From Pseudovirgaria hyperparasitica (lineage: Eukaryota > Ascomycota > Dothideomycetes > Acrospermales > Acrospermaceae), in the NCBI RefSeq assembly GCF_010093815.1, contig NW_022985552.1:620001-684000 (forward strand): a DNA stretch of 64,000 nucleotides, read 5' to 3'. A program made the position numbers and the translations under genes. This document shows positions 21,765 through 33,059 of the stretch, in pieces. The notes beneath the pieces were generated by a model, which did not search any database, was not told the DNA's origin, and saw nothing but the letters and a program-made list of their open reading frames with translations. How positions within the stretch are numbered: position 1 is the stretch's first letter; each line of letters starts with the position of its first letter.

Positions 21765-24009
21765 ATGGAAGCAGCTATGTTTGTCCTTCCACCACCCCCA
21801 AGATATCCGACGAGCCAGCTCGTGGGTGTTGGTGGTCAGGCATTAATAGAGACGAACAATACATTGACGAAACCGTCCGGTTCCGAGTTTCAACTAGTCG
21901 TCGGTGAAGGTATCCAAATCCGAATGTGTTCACAAGGAATTTGTACTAACAGATCGTCCCAGGTACTTACGTTCTTCGAGACGAGCTCTATCTTGCAACA
22001 CCTCCTCCTCATCCATCGGAAGCTCCAGTCCATAACCCTAATCCGCTGGCTACTACTATCGCACCTCCAACAGCTGGCGTAAGACTGTCCCTCACTATCC
22101 TAACTCCTCGGCAAGGATATGTATCAAGCCTTTACAGATCAAACACTACAAATAGAACAGTTTCGCCGTTCCCTGATAGCATACAAGAGCATCCGAATGA
22201 ATCCCAGAGTCAAGCCAGCGATGCGGGATCACACTTACAGGCCAACGGCTCTCATAACCATTCATACGGACGAAGTACCGTCTTTGGAGATGGGAATCCT
22301 GCATTGGCAATACCCGTGGGAAAGGACTCGAAAGATCCCTCAAAGAAGAGAAAGCCGAAGAGTAATATGATTAAAAGCAACTCGTCTTTCGTTTCACGGG
22401 TCATACCACATGATGCGTTGACTAAACGCCTGAACGAGCGTTCGCCAGAGGGCATAATGGCTTTTGCGAACATAAATCGCGCCCTACAATGGCTTGATCT
22501 ATCTTCATCGACAACATTCCCAAAGGAAGAACATTTGACAAAGATACTTTTCACCAAAGCTCACCCTCTATGTCATGACATCAACCAAATCACGAAGAGC
22601 ACGACTCATATTGATCTCGTCATGGGGTTTTCGACTGGTGATGCGATATGGTACGAGCCAATTACCCAAAAGTATGCGAGACTGAACAAAAATGTACGTT
22701 TGGGTGCATATGCGTCGCGATTTTTGAGCTGACAAGTGATAGAGCTCAATCAATGGTTCTGCCATGTCTTGTATTCAATGGATACCTCATTCTGAGAACA
22801 TGTTCTTGGCTGCTCATATGGATGGATCTTTGGTAGTGTACGACAAAGAAAAGGAGGATTCGCCTTTCATAGCGAAGGACACACCGACGTCCGCCGTTGA
22901 CAAGCCGGCTGATCCAGCGCATCCGATATTGTCCGTCAAGAAGTCAGTCCAGTCGAGTAACCAGAAAACAAATCCTGTGGCCTATTGGAAGGTGTCCAAT
23001 TCGAGAATCAATGCATTTGCCTTCTCCCCCGATGATCGTCACCTTGCAGTAGTGTCCGAGGACGGCTCTTTGCGTATAATTGACTTCCTCAAAGAGACGT
23101 AGGTGTCGGTCTCCTTCATCTACCTGATGCAGTACACTGACTATGCTATAGTCTCTTAGATGTTTACTCAAGCTACTACGGCGGACTGATGTGCGTGTGT
23201 TGGTCACCCGATGGAAGGTACGTCGTGACAGGGGGACAGGACGATTTGATCTCAATATGGTCGCTGGAGGAAAGTGCGATTGTCGCACGCTGCCAAGGTC
23301 ACAACTCTTGGGTAACGGCCGTGCAATTCGATCCCTGGAGATGCGATGAGCGCAACTATCGTTTTGGGAGTGTTGGGGAAGACTGCCGGCTGCTGCTCTG
23401 GGACTTCAGCGTCGGCATGCTCCATCGACCTCGAGCAGTAGGTTTCCAGTCGATCTCGTGAATCCGCGAGCACAGTCCCGGGAAACTGACAGATAACGCC
23501 TAGGTAGCTGGTCGACAAGGAAGCATTACCTCACCGCTACCCGGGAAGATCGCCGGACGGCTTCGTTCGAGTTCCAATTTAACGTCCGTGAGTATAAATG
23601 GAGATGAAATCGTGCATCCAGTGGAGTCCAGAGCACGGACAGCTATCCTTCCGCCAGTCATGGTATACACTTTCAATCCTCTTGCCCTTATGGGACCCAG
23701 TTGACATTTCTTATAGGCCAAGACGATAGATGACCATCCGCTAAGCTGGCTGAGTTTTGAGAGCGACTGTATCGTCACTACATGCAAGAACGGTAAGCTG
23801 CCTTGTGTGATGCGGTTCCATGGTTCAGGCCGCTAAAACTGTTGGGCGATCCGGTCTGGCAGCTAGTCGCGCCATCCGATAAGCGATATCGGCTGTGGTC
23901 ATGAAGAGGGCACTCGAGCATATGCGCCTTTGCTGATTGCTAACGATTCGACGCAGGTCATATACGCACTTGGGATCGACCTAAAGACAGCAGCGAAGAG
24001 CCGATCTAA
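21765..24009 (+). CDS. creC: WD-repeat catabolite-repression protein CreC
   Basis: Seven exons: 21765-21909, 21963-22693, 22743-23098, 23152-23437, 23504-23662, 23717-23792 and 23957-24009. The translation opens [11 protein letters not shown] (ATG 21777; another ATG at 21765), then [27 protein letters not shown], a Pro/Ser linker, [15 protein letters not shown], and WD40 units with [75 protein letters not shown] and [10 protein letters not shown]. This is the UBP9-binding WDR20/creC family. In Aspergillus CreC binds the deubiquitinase CreB in carbon catabolite repression. The last intron (23793-23956) is longer than the others. creD follows on the same strand 1.55 kb downstream. Confidence 0.93.
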
Positions 24010-25561
24010 TATACAGGTACACCACGCTAACTTGTAGCCCGACGATTGCCATATATGACTGCAGACTCCAAATGCTGTTGGCAGTAACGAAGACAGGCCC
24101 CATGCTTCACTCAGCCGCCTTTACGTACGGGCATAGCACGGTATTGATTTTTTATCGTTGCAGTAGTGGCAGAATAAAGGCCGCATCATGATCGATGTGC
24201 GATAGAGGCACAAGCGGAAAATTTTGTAGATAAGCGGGCACCGAAGTCTGACGCCACGCCACTATTAGACTATCAGGCTATCAGAATGACAAGGATGTAA
24301 GAGACTTTACAGACAAGTGGCGCTTGCGGGCGCGAGCGTCTGAACAGCACGCCGAGATTGCTTGATCCAAACTGCTGACAACTCTTTATTGTTTGCTATC
24401 AGCCGCGGTTGAGGTCTCCGGGCCAGGTCATCAAACTTTCTCCCGTGATCATTGATAGTAACACGTGAGTAGAGAAGGTGCTCACAGCAACAACCCTTGT
24501 TATGTAGCTCTAGAATAAATAATACATCCAAGTACTGCGGTATGACATATGCATTCGCATGCACGTCGATCCACTGTCTTAACTAACACTGATTAGCTAA
24601 AGGGCAAAACATCGGGCAAGTTGGAGGCGGACCCTTCAATCATCGTAGGTACATGATACATGTTACTTGATATATTCACAGATATGGCTCACACCTTGGC
24701 GCCAACGCTCCCTGCCCCGAGACGCGCCTCTTGCTCACTTCCTCAGCCTACCATCCAGCAGCTATTCGGGCGAACCCCGTCAATTCAGTGACCTCGTCAG
24801 GTCAACGAGCCGAACTATAGTGCCCGCCGCCAGGCGTTGAGCTGCTTGAAGGGGGCGTGGAGACAAAGGCTAATCAACTCGTTGCAGACCCTCAACATTC
24901 CTGGCGACTGGGCATGTCACGTAATGAGTGATCATCCAAATCTGTGGGCGAAGAAGGCCCATTCTTTGCGGGAACTAAGAAGTTTGAGTATGTCTGTCTA
25001 TGCTTCACAAGCCCGTCTCCCGCCGCACCGCAAACCCACTCGGCCGTGTGCGTCCATCACTGGACCTACAGAGTGTGTCTTGACTCTTGGTCCTCGTGCT
25101 CATCTAACAGGGCTGCGCCTGCAGCTTCCACGTTGTCTTGGCTATCTTACTTCTCACCTAGGTGCGACTGTTTCAAATTATCATTTGTCTCTTGCAAGCT
25201 CAGCCTCGATTGCACTTCCCACGTCATTCAACACCCAGCCTCTTGCACACGGGCTTCTATCGCATTCGCATTCTTGCGTCTGCTGCCACAAGCATTACTT
25301 GCTTGCCTTGAGCAAACACCTGACAATTCAAAGTCCTGTTGCCTTATTAATTCGCAATCTTGACCACTATCACCCTCGTTCAACCATATTACAGTTCAGG
25401 AAAACAAAGATCTTTACGCAGTCTCCTGGGACTTGCTGTGGTCTCATTCACATTCAGTGTGCTTCTGCTTCGCTGCATTCGGAAAACATTCCCGGTGGTT
25501 AATAATCCAGTGAACATATATTCTACATTGCTCTAAAGTATCAGAAGATCTGTAGCCAGAT
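24010..25561. other. creC-creD intergenic region
   Basis: Contains the creC 3' flank and a long pyrimidine-rich stretch (about 25000-25400), probably the leader/promoter of the arrestin gene. Long overlapping frames there have leader-like composition and no domain. Confidence 0.55.
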
Positions 25562-27489
25562 ATGGTGCGGACTCCAGTCTTTGGCACACAGACAAAGCCT
25601 ATATTAGAAATTCAGTAAGCACTCGCACACCATGTGCGTACTGTCTAGCAAGTAACTAACAAATAGCTCTCATCAGTCCATCCTCCCCATTTGTCGTTCT
25701 CTATGGGTCCCCAGCCGAGGCGCAAGCGACCGAGCTCACGGGTAAGCTTGTTCTAACGAACCCTGACTCCATGCCAGTGAAGGGCATAAAAATGTCCTTG
25801 GTAGGAATAAGAAAGGTGCAATGGATCACCAATACGGTGACACCACAGCATGTGACAAAGAAAACCACATTCTTGAACCAAGAAGTGCTCATATATCCTT
25901 CGGAAGGCTCGGCCAAGTCAGCCCATAGGATTGGGGCTGGTATACATGAGTGGTCCTTCAAGTTTGAAATTCCTGGGAACACTGAGGAGAGCGTTGAAGG
26001 GCTATCCATGGGCTACATTGTATACAACCTTAATGCATCGGTACAGAGAGGTGTGATGACGAAAGACCTCATGGCCACACAGCACATCCGTGTAATACGT
26101 ACACTAGGACAAGACGCTATGGAGTCTATGCCCTTAGAACAGGTCCGTACTCCAACAGCTATAGGTGAAGTCTAAGTGCACTGCTAACGTTCCCAGATCA
26201 ACGAAGATATCTGGGCGCAAAAGATTGCTTACAAGATCATCGTCCCACAAAAGAATTATATTGTGGGAACGCCAATAACGGCTGACTTCACTTTAGTCCC
26301 TCTCAAGAAGGGGCTCACCATTGGGAAAGTCAAGATGGAGGTCATAGAGCACCTTATTCTTACTGCCGATGCAGGCGGTTACTCGAGAGCCTCACAGCAC
26401 ACTAGGGAGCTAGCTGTAGAAACGATGGAGCAAGAGATGCCGTCGACTGCAGAGAGATTGAACACTCCGGAGATGGAAGCGCTCGGACCGGACTCACTTG
26501 TGGACGAGTGCTACAAGTTCAAGACTACCCTAGATTTACCGAAGTCTTTACGGTATTGTCGTCAAACAGTCGATACGGAAAACATCAAGATCATCCACAA
26601 ACTGCGGATTTATGTAAATCTTCATAACCCAGAAGGCCACGTTAGCCAGGTATGTCCCTGTCTCGACTAATAGCATTGGTACTCAACTAAACACGCCCAG
26701 TTATTGGTGAAAAACCATCTACATCTTTTCATATCGCCGAACCTGCCACCAAATGAGGACCAAAGTGTGGTTGTAGATCCTGCCATACTCGCTTCCACGG
26801 CAGTGGCAGACGAGGTCATGCAAGCAGCACCACCACTTTACGGACGCCACCAGCTTGACTCACTGTATCATGAGATTGATCCCAGTGACTTCCACAGCCA
26901 GCCAGCCAGCGTCGTCCACACGCCGTTCCAGGCTCTGAGTCGAAATCCTTCAAACGAGCACCTTCAGACGTCCATCGATAGTGTCGCAGACGTAGACCAA
27001 GAGGCCTCTGCGAGCGTGCTACATTCACGACTGGTCACACTGCGTCTAGATCAAGACGCATCTGATCGCCCGTCCGCACCGCAACGTTCAGGTTCACAGC
27101 ACTCCTTCCACACAACTTCTCACACAAGTACTCCATCAACTGCTATAGATTCTACTCGCTTGCCAGAAGCTACGAGTGGCTACTTTCCAGATCAGGATCG
27201 CTTGGGATTTGACATGTCTGCACTATCCCGAATTCCAAGTTACAATACGGCAGTACGAACACCGCTACCGACGCCCCTAAGTGAAGACCTACCAACGTAT
27301 GATTTGGCAACAAGCCAGCCTAGTAGTCCAAATGTAGTGGCTACGATGCCGCGAAGTGAACGAAACTCTCCTTCGTCATCCGTGGGAAGCCCTGATACGT
27401 TACAGAATGCGACGTTACGAAATACGCATTTGAACTCGCGCCGAGGATCACCAACTGGGTTCGACCTGACAGATGGAGCTCGGAGGTAA
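25562..27489 (+). CDS. creD: Arrestin-like ubiquitin-ligase adaptor CreD
   Basis: Predicted 586 aa from four exons (25562-25614, 25677-26142, 26197-26649, 26701-27489). It has an N-terminal arrestin fold (PFVVLYGSPAEAQATELTGKLVL, then IHEWSFKFEIPGNTEESVEG) and a C-terminal arrestin fold (KIAYKIIVPQKNYIVGTPITADFTLVPLKKG). A Ser/Pro-rich tail carries PPLYG (PPxY, a WW-domain ligand) and LPTYD. This matches fungal CreD/Rod1-type alpha-arrestins, which recruit HECT ligase (HulA/Rsp5) to membrane transporters. The tiny first exon (MVRTPVFGTQTKPILEIH) is fixed by an intron with a CTAAC branch site. It is tandem with creC, another factor of ubiquitin-linked carbon repression. Confidence 0.93.
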
Positions 27490-28638
27490 ACGATTCCTGT
27501 ATGTTGGTTTATAACTGTCGGTGTGCGTAACGCGCACCGTTAGCAGCAGGTACAGGCGATCAGGTTCTTATAGCGTTTCTTTCTTTTGACTCATCAGTAG
27601 TTAGATACTTACATTGTTGCGAGCGTAGCATTACTTTCCCTTCGGCGCCATCATCAAGCATTGTATCATTCTGCGGCGAACAATCGGCGAACATCCTGTT
27701 ATATCCCCACACTCCTCTCATCACATCAGAAGCTCCTGCCTCTCTGTCAAGGTCAGGTCGTTTTCGGTGGCTTTTTGATTTCCATATACCTTTCGAGTAA
27801 CGTTGTGCGAATAGATGATTCGATAGACTAAATACAGTAATTGACTGTATACTTTGTGCGGGCGACAAATGCCGACGATACGAGAGCACCCAGAGCTGGG
27901 CAATCTAGAAACTTGAAGAAGGCAATGGAGAGAGGCATTCCATAGTGTGTGATGACGAAATAGTAAATCTTGTGCATCCTCAATGCCAGGCTAATACTGG
28001 GGATTAGCGGTACCTCTACTTCAAAAGCCGCGGATGATAACAAAACACACCTATGCTGCACAGCCACCACTAAGTTAGGGTTCACGATCTTGCGGGCACT
28101 TGCCACAGGCGTCAGGATCGAAGCATTTTCTGAGATTAGCGCGACTTTGGGAGGTCTTGTTCCCTGAAATGCAGGATCTAATGACGTAGGATAGCTGCCG
28201 ATCACGCGCTGGGCAGGCTAAAGGGCCAAACGTGCTCACGGCCTTCTCAACACCCGCAACGAAGCGATCTGCACATGGAGCTGCACTGGCGCTGCTTGGA
28301 AACTTATATGGTAGAAGTTTTAGCAAGAGACGAGAGAAATTGACCAGTCTCCTTGAGGTATATAAAGGGGTGTTGGCTTTGCTATCCACTGCCCCTCTCC
28401 ACTCTTACGCATACCTTAATCTTAATTAAGACCCCCAATCCATCGCGACTACCTGCGAAAACAATTTCATCACTTGCGCTCCACCCTAAGGCCATCCCCT
28501 GGACATTGCTCTTTTTCTCCCTCCGCAACCCCACCACCCTCCTATTGTTTGCTATCCCGAAACGCAAAACCACGACCGGGCCCTAATAATTATACAACGA
28601 CCATCCTTACTATACATCATCCATCCTTCACAGGGAAT
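27490..28638. other. Spacer and promoter region of SLM1-like gene
   Basis: No supported gene. The right part (28380-28638) is a C-rich leader following a TATA box. Confidence 0.55.
28359..28368 (+). promoter_or_regulatory. TATA box of SLM1-like gene
   Basis: TATATAAAGG, a close consensus match, followed by a CT/CA-rich leader. The ATG is 270 bp downstream. Confidence 0.55.
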
Positions 28639-30138
28639 ATGGCAACCCCTACCAGCCCCACCAACAATGTCCCTTTCCGGACCACTACCGCCATGACCGA
28701 CGAAGACTGGACACCGGGCGAGGATACCAGCGAGGTGACAAAGCTATTTCATGAGCGATTGCAGGCCTGGAAGCATGCTTGCGGCTATCTTGAAGACTAC
28801 ATTGGTGCAACAGAAAAGCTGCATCATAGTCAGGCAAAGGACTATGAAAAAGTGCTTAAGACCGTGTCAAATCCACTAAAGGAGGGGCACCACTTCGCCC
28901 AGGACCTTGGAGGCATTGCCGGCATGTTTGACAACATTAGGTCTAATACACAGGTCAGTATCGATATCTCGAAAAATTGCAGAGCTAATGCTAACTCATC
29001 ATAGGGCATCGCTAAGTCTCACACCGATACCGAGAAGACCTTGAAGGGTTCTGTGCTCCCTGTCTTCGAACGTCTCCATACCGAGATCAAGAACAAACAG
29101 AAAGAACTTACTAAAGGTGCTGGTAAAGGCAGTAAGAATGTGGATAAAGCACGAACCGCGTCTCAGAAACACATTGAGAAATTGGGTCAACACACTGCTA
29201 CATTTGACTCTGCAGGCGGCAAGATGACTGCTGCTAATGACCCATACGTCCTGAGACGTGGTGTGATGCACCTACTCAACAAGCAGATCATCGAAGAAAA
29301 CAATAACCGTACAGACATTATCGCTGTACAGAACAGCTTCTCTCAATTTGAAGCACATGTCATTGCCACTCTTCAAACGGGTATGGGTCAATTTATGCAA
29401 GTAGTCAATGGCCAGTCTGAGCAGCAGAAAGCCATCTTTTCAGACATTACTGCAACCTGTCAGCGCATAGCACCAGACTTCGAATGGAACGGCTTCGTAC
29501 AGAGGAACAACACGGTACTGATTGACCCGAGTGCTCCTCCACGGACCGTTAACGATGTTGCCTTCCCTAACGATCGCCATCGCGCGACCCAGCCGATGAT
29601 TGCGGGCTCACTGGAGAAGAAAGGCAAACTGCTCAAGAAGTATGACACAAACTATTACGTTATCACGCCGTCCAAATTTCTCCACGAATACAAAACCGAT
29701 GACGACTTCCAGAAGGAACCAGCGCCGGAGATATCTTTATACCTGCCCGACTGCCTGGTCGGTGCTGTCAACGGGCAAAAGTTCAATGTCAAGGGGAAGG
29801 ATGTGTCTGGCAGCAGCATTGTCAACAAAATGAGCATATCGCACGAATTTCAGTTCAAGGCCCATACTCCCGCAGACGCCGAACAATGGTATGAAGTCAT
29901 CAAAGCGGCGGCGGGTAACAGCGCCGTATCCACTGAGCTTGCACCCACCGTAAGCGACAGCGCTCCAAGCAGCCCAGCGGTTGCACAAGGGGAGGCTGTT
30001 ACAGCTGAGAAGCAGTCAACACCGTTGACTACCACCGATCTGCCACCAGATACAACTACAGCCGCTACTCCAGTTGTTGCCACCGGTGACGGTTCTGCAC
30101 CTGTAAGCGGTGTTGAGGGAAAACCTGGTCAATACTAG
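28639..30138 (+). CDS. SLM1: Slm1/Slm2-like F-BAR and PH domain protein
   Basis: Predicted 482 aa, exons 28639-28953 and 29005-30138. An N-terminal helical F-BAR-like region (FHERLQAWKHACGYLEDYIGATEKLHHSQAKDYEKVLK to about residue 270, rich in heptads) is followed by a PH domain from about residue 302 (MIAGSLEKKGKLLKKYDTNYYVITPSKFLHEYKTDDD) ending near AEQWYEVIKAAAG. The tail is Ala/Thr/Pro-rich. In yeast the Slm proteins bind PI(4,5)P2 at eisosomes and carry stress signals to TORC2. Length and domain order agree. The ATG at 28639 is followed by a second possible start, MTDEDWTPG. A 51-nt intron joins NTQ to GIAKSHT. Confidence 0.9.
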
Positions 30139-30889
30139 TGCGTACTCCATGAAAGACGTGCATCAGTTTGAGGAAGCAAATTGTAGACACTTATACCCTC
30201 GCTTTGTTGAAATTTCCCCGACATCAACTCATGCAGGCGCAGGTATCGAGAGGAGGTCATTTGCTATATAGGATAAATAGTGTTTAATGGATTTTGCTTG
30301 CAAACTCCCTCATCATGTAAGCTATGTTCAATTATTAATTGTATCGAATGACCACGTTGCACAGTGAGCGTATGTTCCACGCCAAACACGTCCTTGGCTT
30401 CAAGTTAAAAGGTAGCGATACGCTTTCCACTCTCGTGATTCCTAGTGTACGCGACTGTTGTACAGTCAATCGTGTTGAGCTCCGTTATCTACATGCTTCC
30501 CTTTGGACATGGTCTCGCGCTTAACGTTATTGATCATGTTGAATGGATCTAGTTAATACCCGACGTCGACGGGGAGTGGAGTTAGGACATAGTGGGAACA
30601 TAGCGTAAAGCCACGATAAGACGGGGGAAGGAATCTGGTATATAAGTGACTTTTAGATTGCAACCCCTTGATTTCTCTTTGAGATCTCGCTCCTACTTTC
30701 CGTCCAAAGCTTCCGTATTGCGGAGTCCAACGTTCCCCGCTGCACAGGCCCTACTCGCAATACGTATTACTAGACTTAGACGATTGAACGCTAGACACTT
30801 CACGTGGTACATAATGGCACAGATTCTTGAGTCACCACCCTTGAATGGTTCGGTGCCCCCCCTTTAATGCTTCAAAAAAGAAAAGCAGC
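30139..30889. other. Spacer with TATA element
   Basis: No gene seen. TATATAAG at 30639-30646 and a pyrimidine-rich leader precede the SDR gene. Confidence 0.55.
30639..30646 (+). promoter_or_regulatory. TATA-like element of SDR gene
   Basis: TATATAAG about 245 bp upstream of the ATG at 30890. Sequence match only. Confidence 0.35.
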
Positions 30890-31762
30890 ATGCTAAGAAC
30901 CACAGGCAAGACATTCACACGCACTCTACCCAACGATACATATGCCTACATCACGCCGCAGCCTAGCTCCATGAGCTCGCGCTACGTCCTTATTACCGGT
31001 GCGTCCGGCGTCCTCGGGCGTGCCATGGCTGTTAGCTACGCAAAAGCAGGCGTCGCCGGCCTCGCTCTCAGCGGCCGCAACATGAGCGCACTCAAGCAGA
31101 CCGCGGACGCCGTGACAGCGCAAGGGAAATGCGAACTTCTTCTCCTCACGGCAGATACGACGTCTCAGACTGATGTGGAGCGTATGGCGGAGGAAGTCAA
31201 GGAGAAATGGGGCAGGCTGGATGTGCTAGTGAATAACGCAGGCTTGATGGAGACGCCGAGGAAGATTGCGAATAGCGAGCCAAGCGAGTGGTGGAAGACG
31301 TTTGAGGTAAATGTGTTTGGTACGTTTCTGATGTGTCGTTCGTTCGTGCCGCTCCTCCTCGCGCCGTCAGCGTCGATGGGCCTCAAGACAATTGTGCAGA
31401 TTTCGTCTGGGGCGGCGCATGTCTTCACGCCGGGGGCTTCCGCGTACCAGAGTAGTAAGACATGGCTTCTTCGTTTCAATGACTTTCTTACCGCTGAATA
31501 TGCAGATGAAGGGCTGTTGGCGTACAGTGTGCATCCGGGTGGTGTCGCTACCGAAGTGAGTAAAAATCTGCCCGAAGAGACCAGGGGAATATTGAACTGC
31601 ACACCTGAATTAGCAGGGGACAGTGTAGTGTGGTTGAGTCGCGTCAGGAGGGACTGGTTGGCAGATCGGTATGTGTGTGTACAATGGGACATGGAGGAGT
31701 TTGAGAAGCGTAAGGAAGAGGTCGTCGAGCAAAACTTGTTCAGAGTTAGGCTAAGAGTGTAG
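30890..31762 (+). CDS. Short-chain dehydrogenase/reductase
   Basis: Predicted 290 aa, intronless. A classical SDR: cofactor loop VLITGASGVLGRA (TGxxxGxG), NNAG, catalytic Ser in VQISSGAAHV and YQSSK (YxxxK), then VHPGGVATEVS. Arg in SGRN after the second strand suggests NADP(H). The upstream residues TGKTFTRTLPNDTYAYITPQPSS resemble the N-terminal lead of fungal SDRs beginning TFT..L...Y..I.P, so 30890 is preferred to the internal ATG at 30971. The substrate is unknown. Neighbours do not suggest a pathway. Confidence 0.9.
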   Translation: MLRTTGKTFTRTLPNDTYAYITPQPSSMSSRYVLITGASGVLGRAMAVSYAKAGVAGLALSGRNMSALKQTADAVTAQGKCELLLLTADTTSQTDVERMAEEVKEKWGRLDVLVNNAGLMETPRKIANSEPSEWWKTFEVNVFGTFLMCRSFVPLLLAPSASMGLKTIVQISSGAAHVFTPGASAYQSSKTWLLRFNDFLTAEYADEGLLAYSVHPGGVATEVSKNLPEETRGILNCTPELAGDSVVWLSRVRRDWLADRYVCVQWDMEEFEKRKEEVVEQNLFRVRLRV

Positions 31763-32059
31763 AATATGTGGATGCGTATTCTTATTCCCTGAAGACAGCT
31801 CTGCTGTAATCTTGTCTAGTCATATATGCGTCAGAATCTTGACTATGGTTGGGCTCAGGGACCGTACAGTCGCTTTGTCGCTACAATCCGGACATGACCG
31901 ATATCGCGCTACAAACTCAGTTGTATTCGCGATTCGTATTATGCGCGCTGGTGCACCACCATTATTGCCTTCACATCTTGGCCCTTTCTTCCAAGCGGAC
32001 CTCCCACATGCGATTTCATGGGGATGACCAGGTTTGTATCCTATCCGTAAACCAAGACT

Positions 32060-32747
32060 TCATGCATACATATCATCCCACTCCTCTTCGTCGTCGGCAG
32101 CATGTGGGGTCTCCACCTTCTTCTCTGGCTTCTTTGGGGTATACACATCTTTGCGGTCCAATGGACAAGTGGTGTTGAGTTTGAGCCATGGCTGTATACA
32201 TTCCAGGTCAAACATGTGATCTTTATGGCACGGCAAACGAACGACGAGAATGTGTTTGTCTATACACGAACTATGTCAGGCAACACTTTGGAACGTGTAC
32301 TAGGAGAACAAACCGTCAAGGAAGGCGTTGCCACAGATGGGGCAATCATCGTCCGGTTTCAATTTCTTGCGCTCAACTCTTTCTAGCTCGTCAAAGAAGC
32401 TATTGGGCACACCCTTCAATTCTGCTTGCGGATGATCAGCAGCGGACAAGAGCTGCTCGATCATGGGCTCGAGAAGTGCCGAAACGTTTGGATTGTCTCT
32501 CAATATATGATTATACGCATCCGCAAGGAGAAGATGTGGTGCCGCTACATGGTCTGGCTCCGGCGATGCATGTGCTCCTCTACCTGACGTGCTGTAGTCA
32601 AGTTCTGAGTAGAATGAGGACAGGTCTGGTCGATCGATATGCTTGGATTTTGACTCGTCGGACTTGATGCCGTGTTCGACTGGGATTACATGAGCGCGGA
32701 ACACGGAATGGAAGGAGCATATTTGTGGTACCTTCGTATTCCGCCAT
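32060..32747 (-). CDS. RING-type zinc-finger protein (putative E3 ligase)
   Basis: Predicted 193 aa in three exons: 32732-32747 (only 16 nt, MAEYE), 32314-32679 and 32060-32259. The splice joins give MAEYEVEHGIKSDESK, RPDLSSFYSELD, a helical middle, then a RING-H2: CPICGNAF...VRLPCHKDHMFDLECIQPWLKLNTTCPLDR, with all eight ligands split across the second intron (32260-32313). The C-terminus is acidic (DDEEEWDDMYA). Fungi commonly have such a small RING protein, presumably a cytosolic ubiquitin ligase; no substrate is known to me. It is divergent from the TAPT1-family gene with 312 bp between starts. Confidence 0.85.
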
Positions 32748-33059
32748 GATTCGTGGATCCTAAAGGGTAGTCAAAGGTGTTAGAGCGTTTCTTTGCTCAA
32801 ACAAGGACGCGAGTTATATTCATGTCGTTTACTGGTAGGCACTGACCGCACGCGTCACCAACAATGGATCAGGGTCCAGCCGAGCCCGAAGCTAGCTGGC
32901 TGACGCCCAGAAAATCTGGCCGAACCGACTGCGCCAGTTCTCTACGTCTAACATCGGCGCTGTAACAAACGACAGCTGCAAGCCCCCGGCAGACTGCTGA
33001 AAGCTGTATCGTTGCACATACAACGATGTGCCACGGTAATCTTCGACAGCCAGTTCAGT

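Noticed and set aside
24837-25502. Long plus-strand frame upstream of creD
   Set aside because: Two overlapping frames are open at once, the sequence is pyrimidine-rich like a leader, and the translation has no domain or natural composition.
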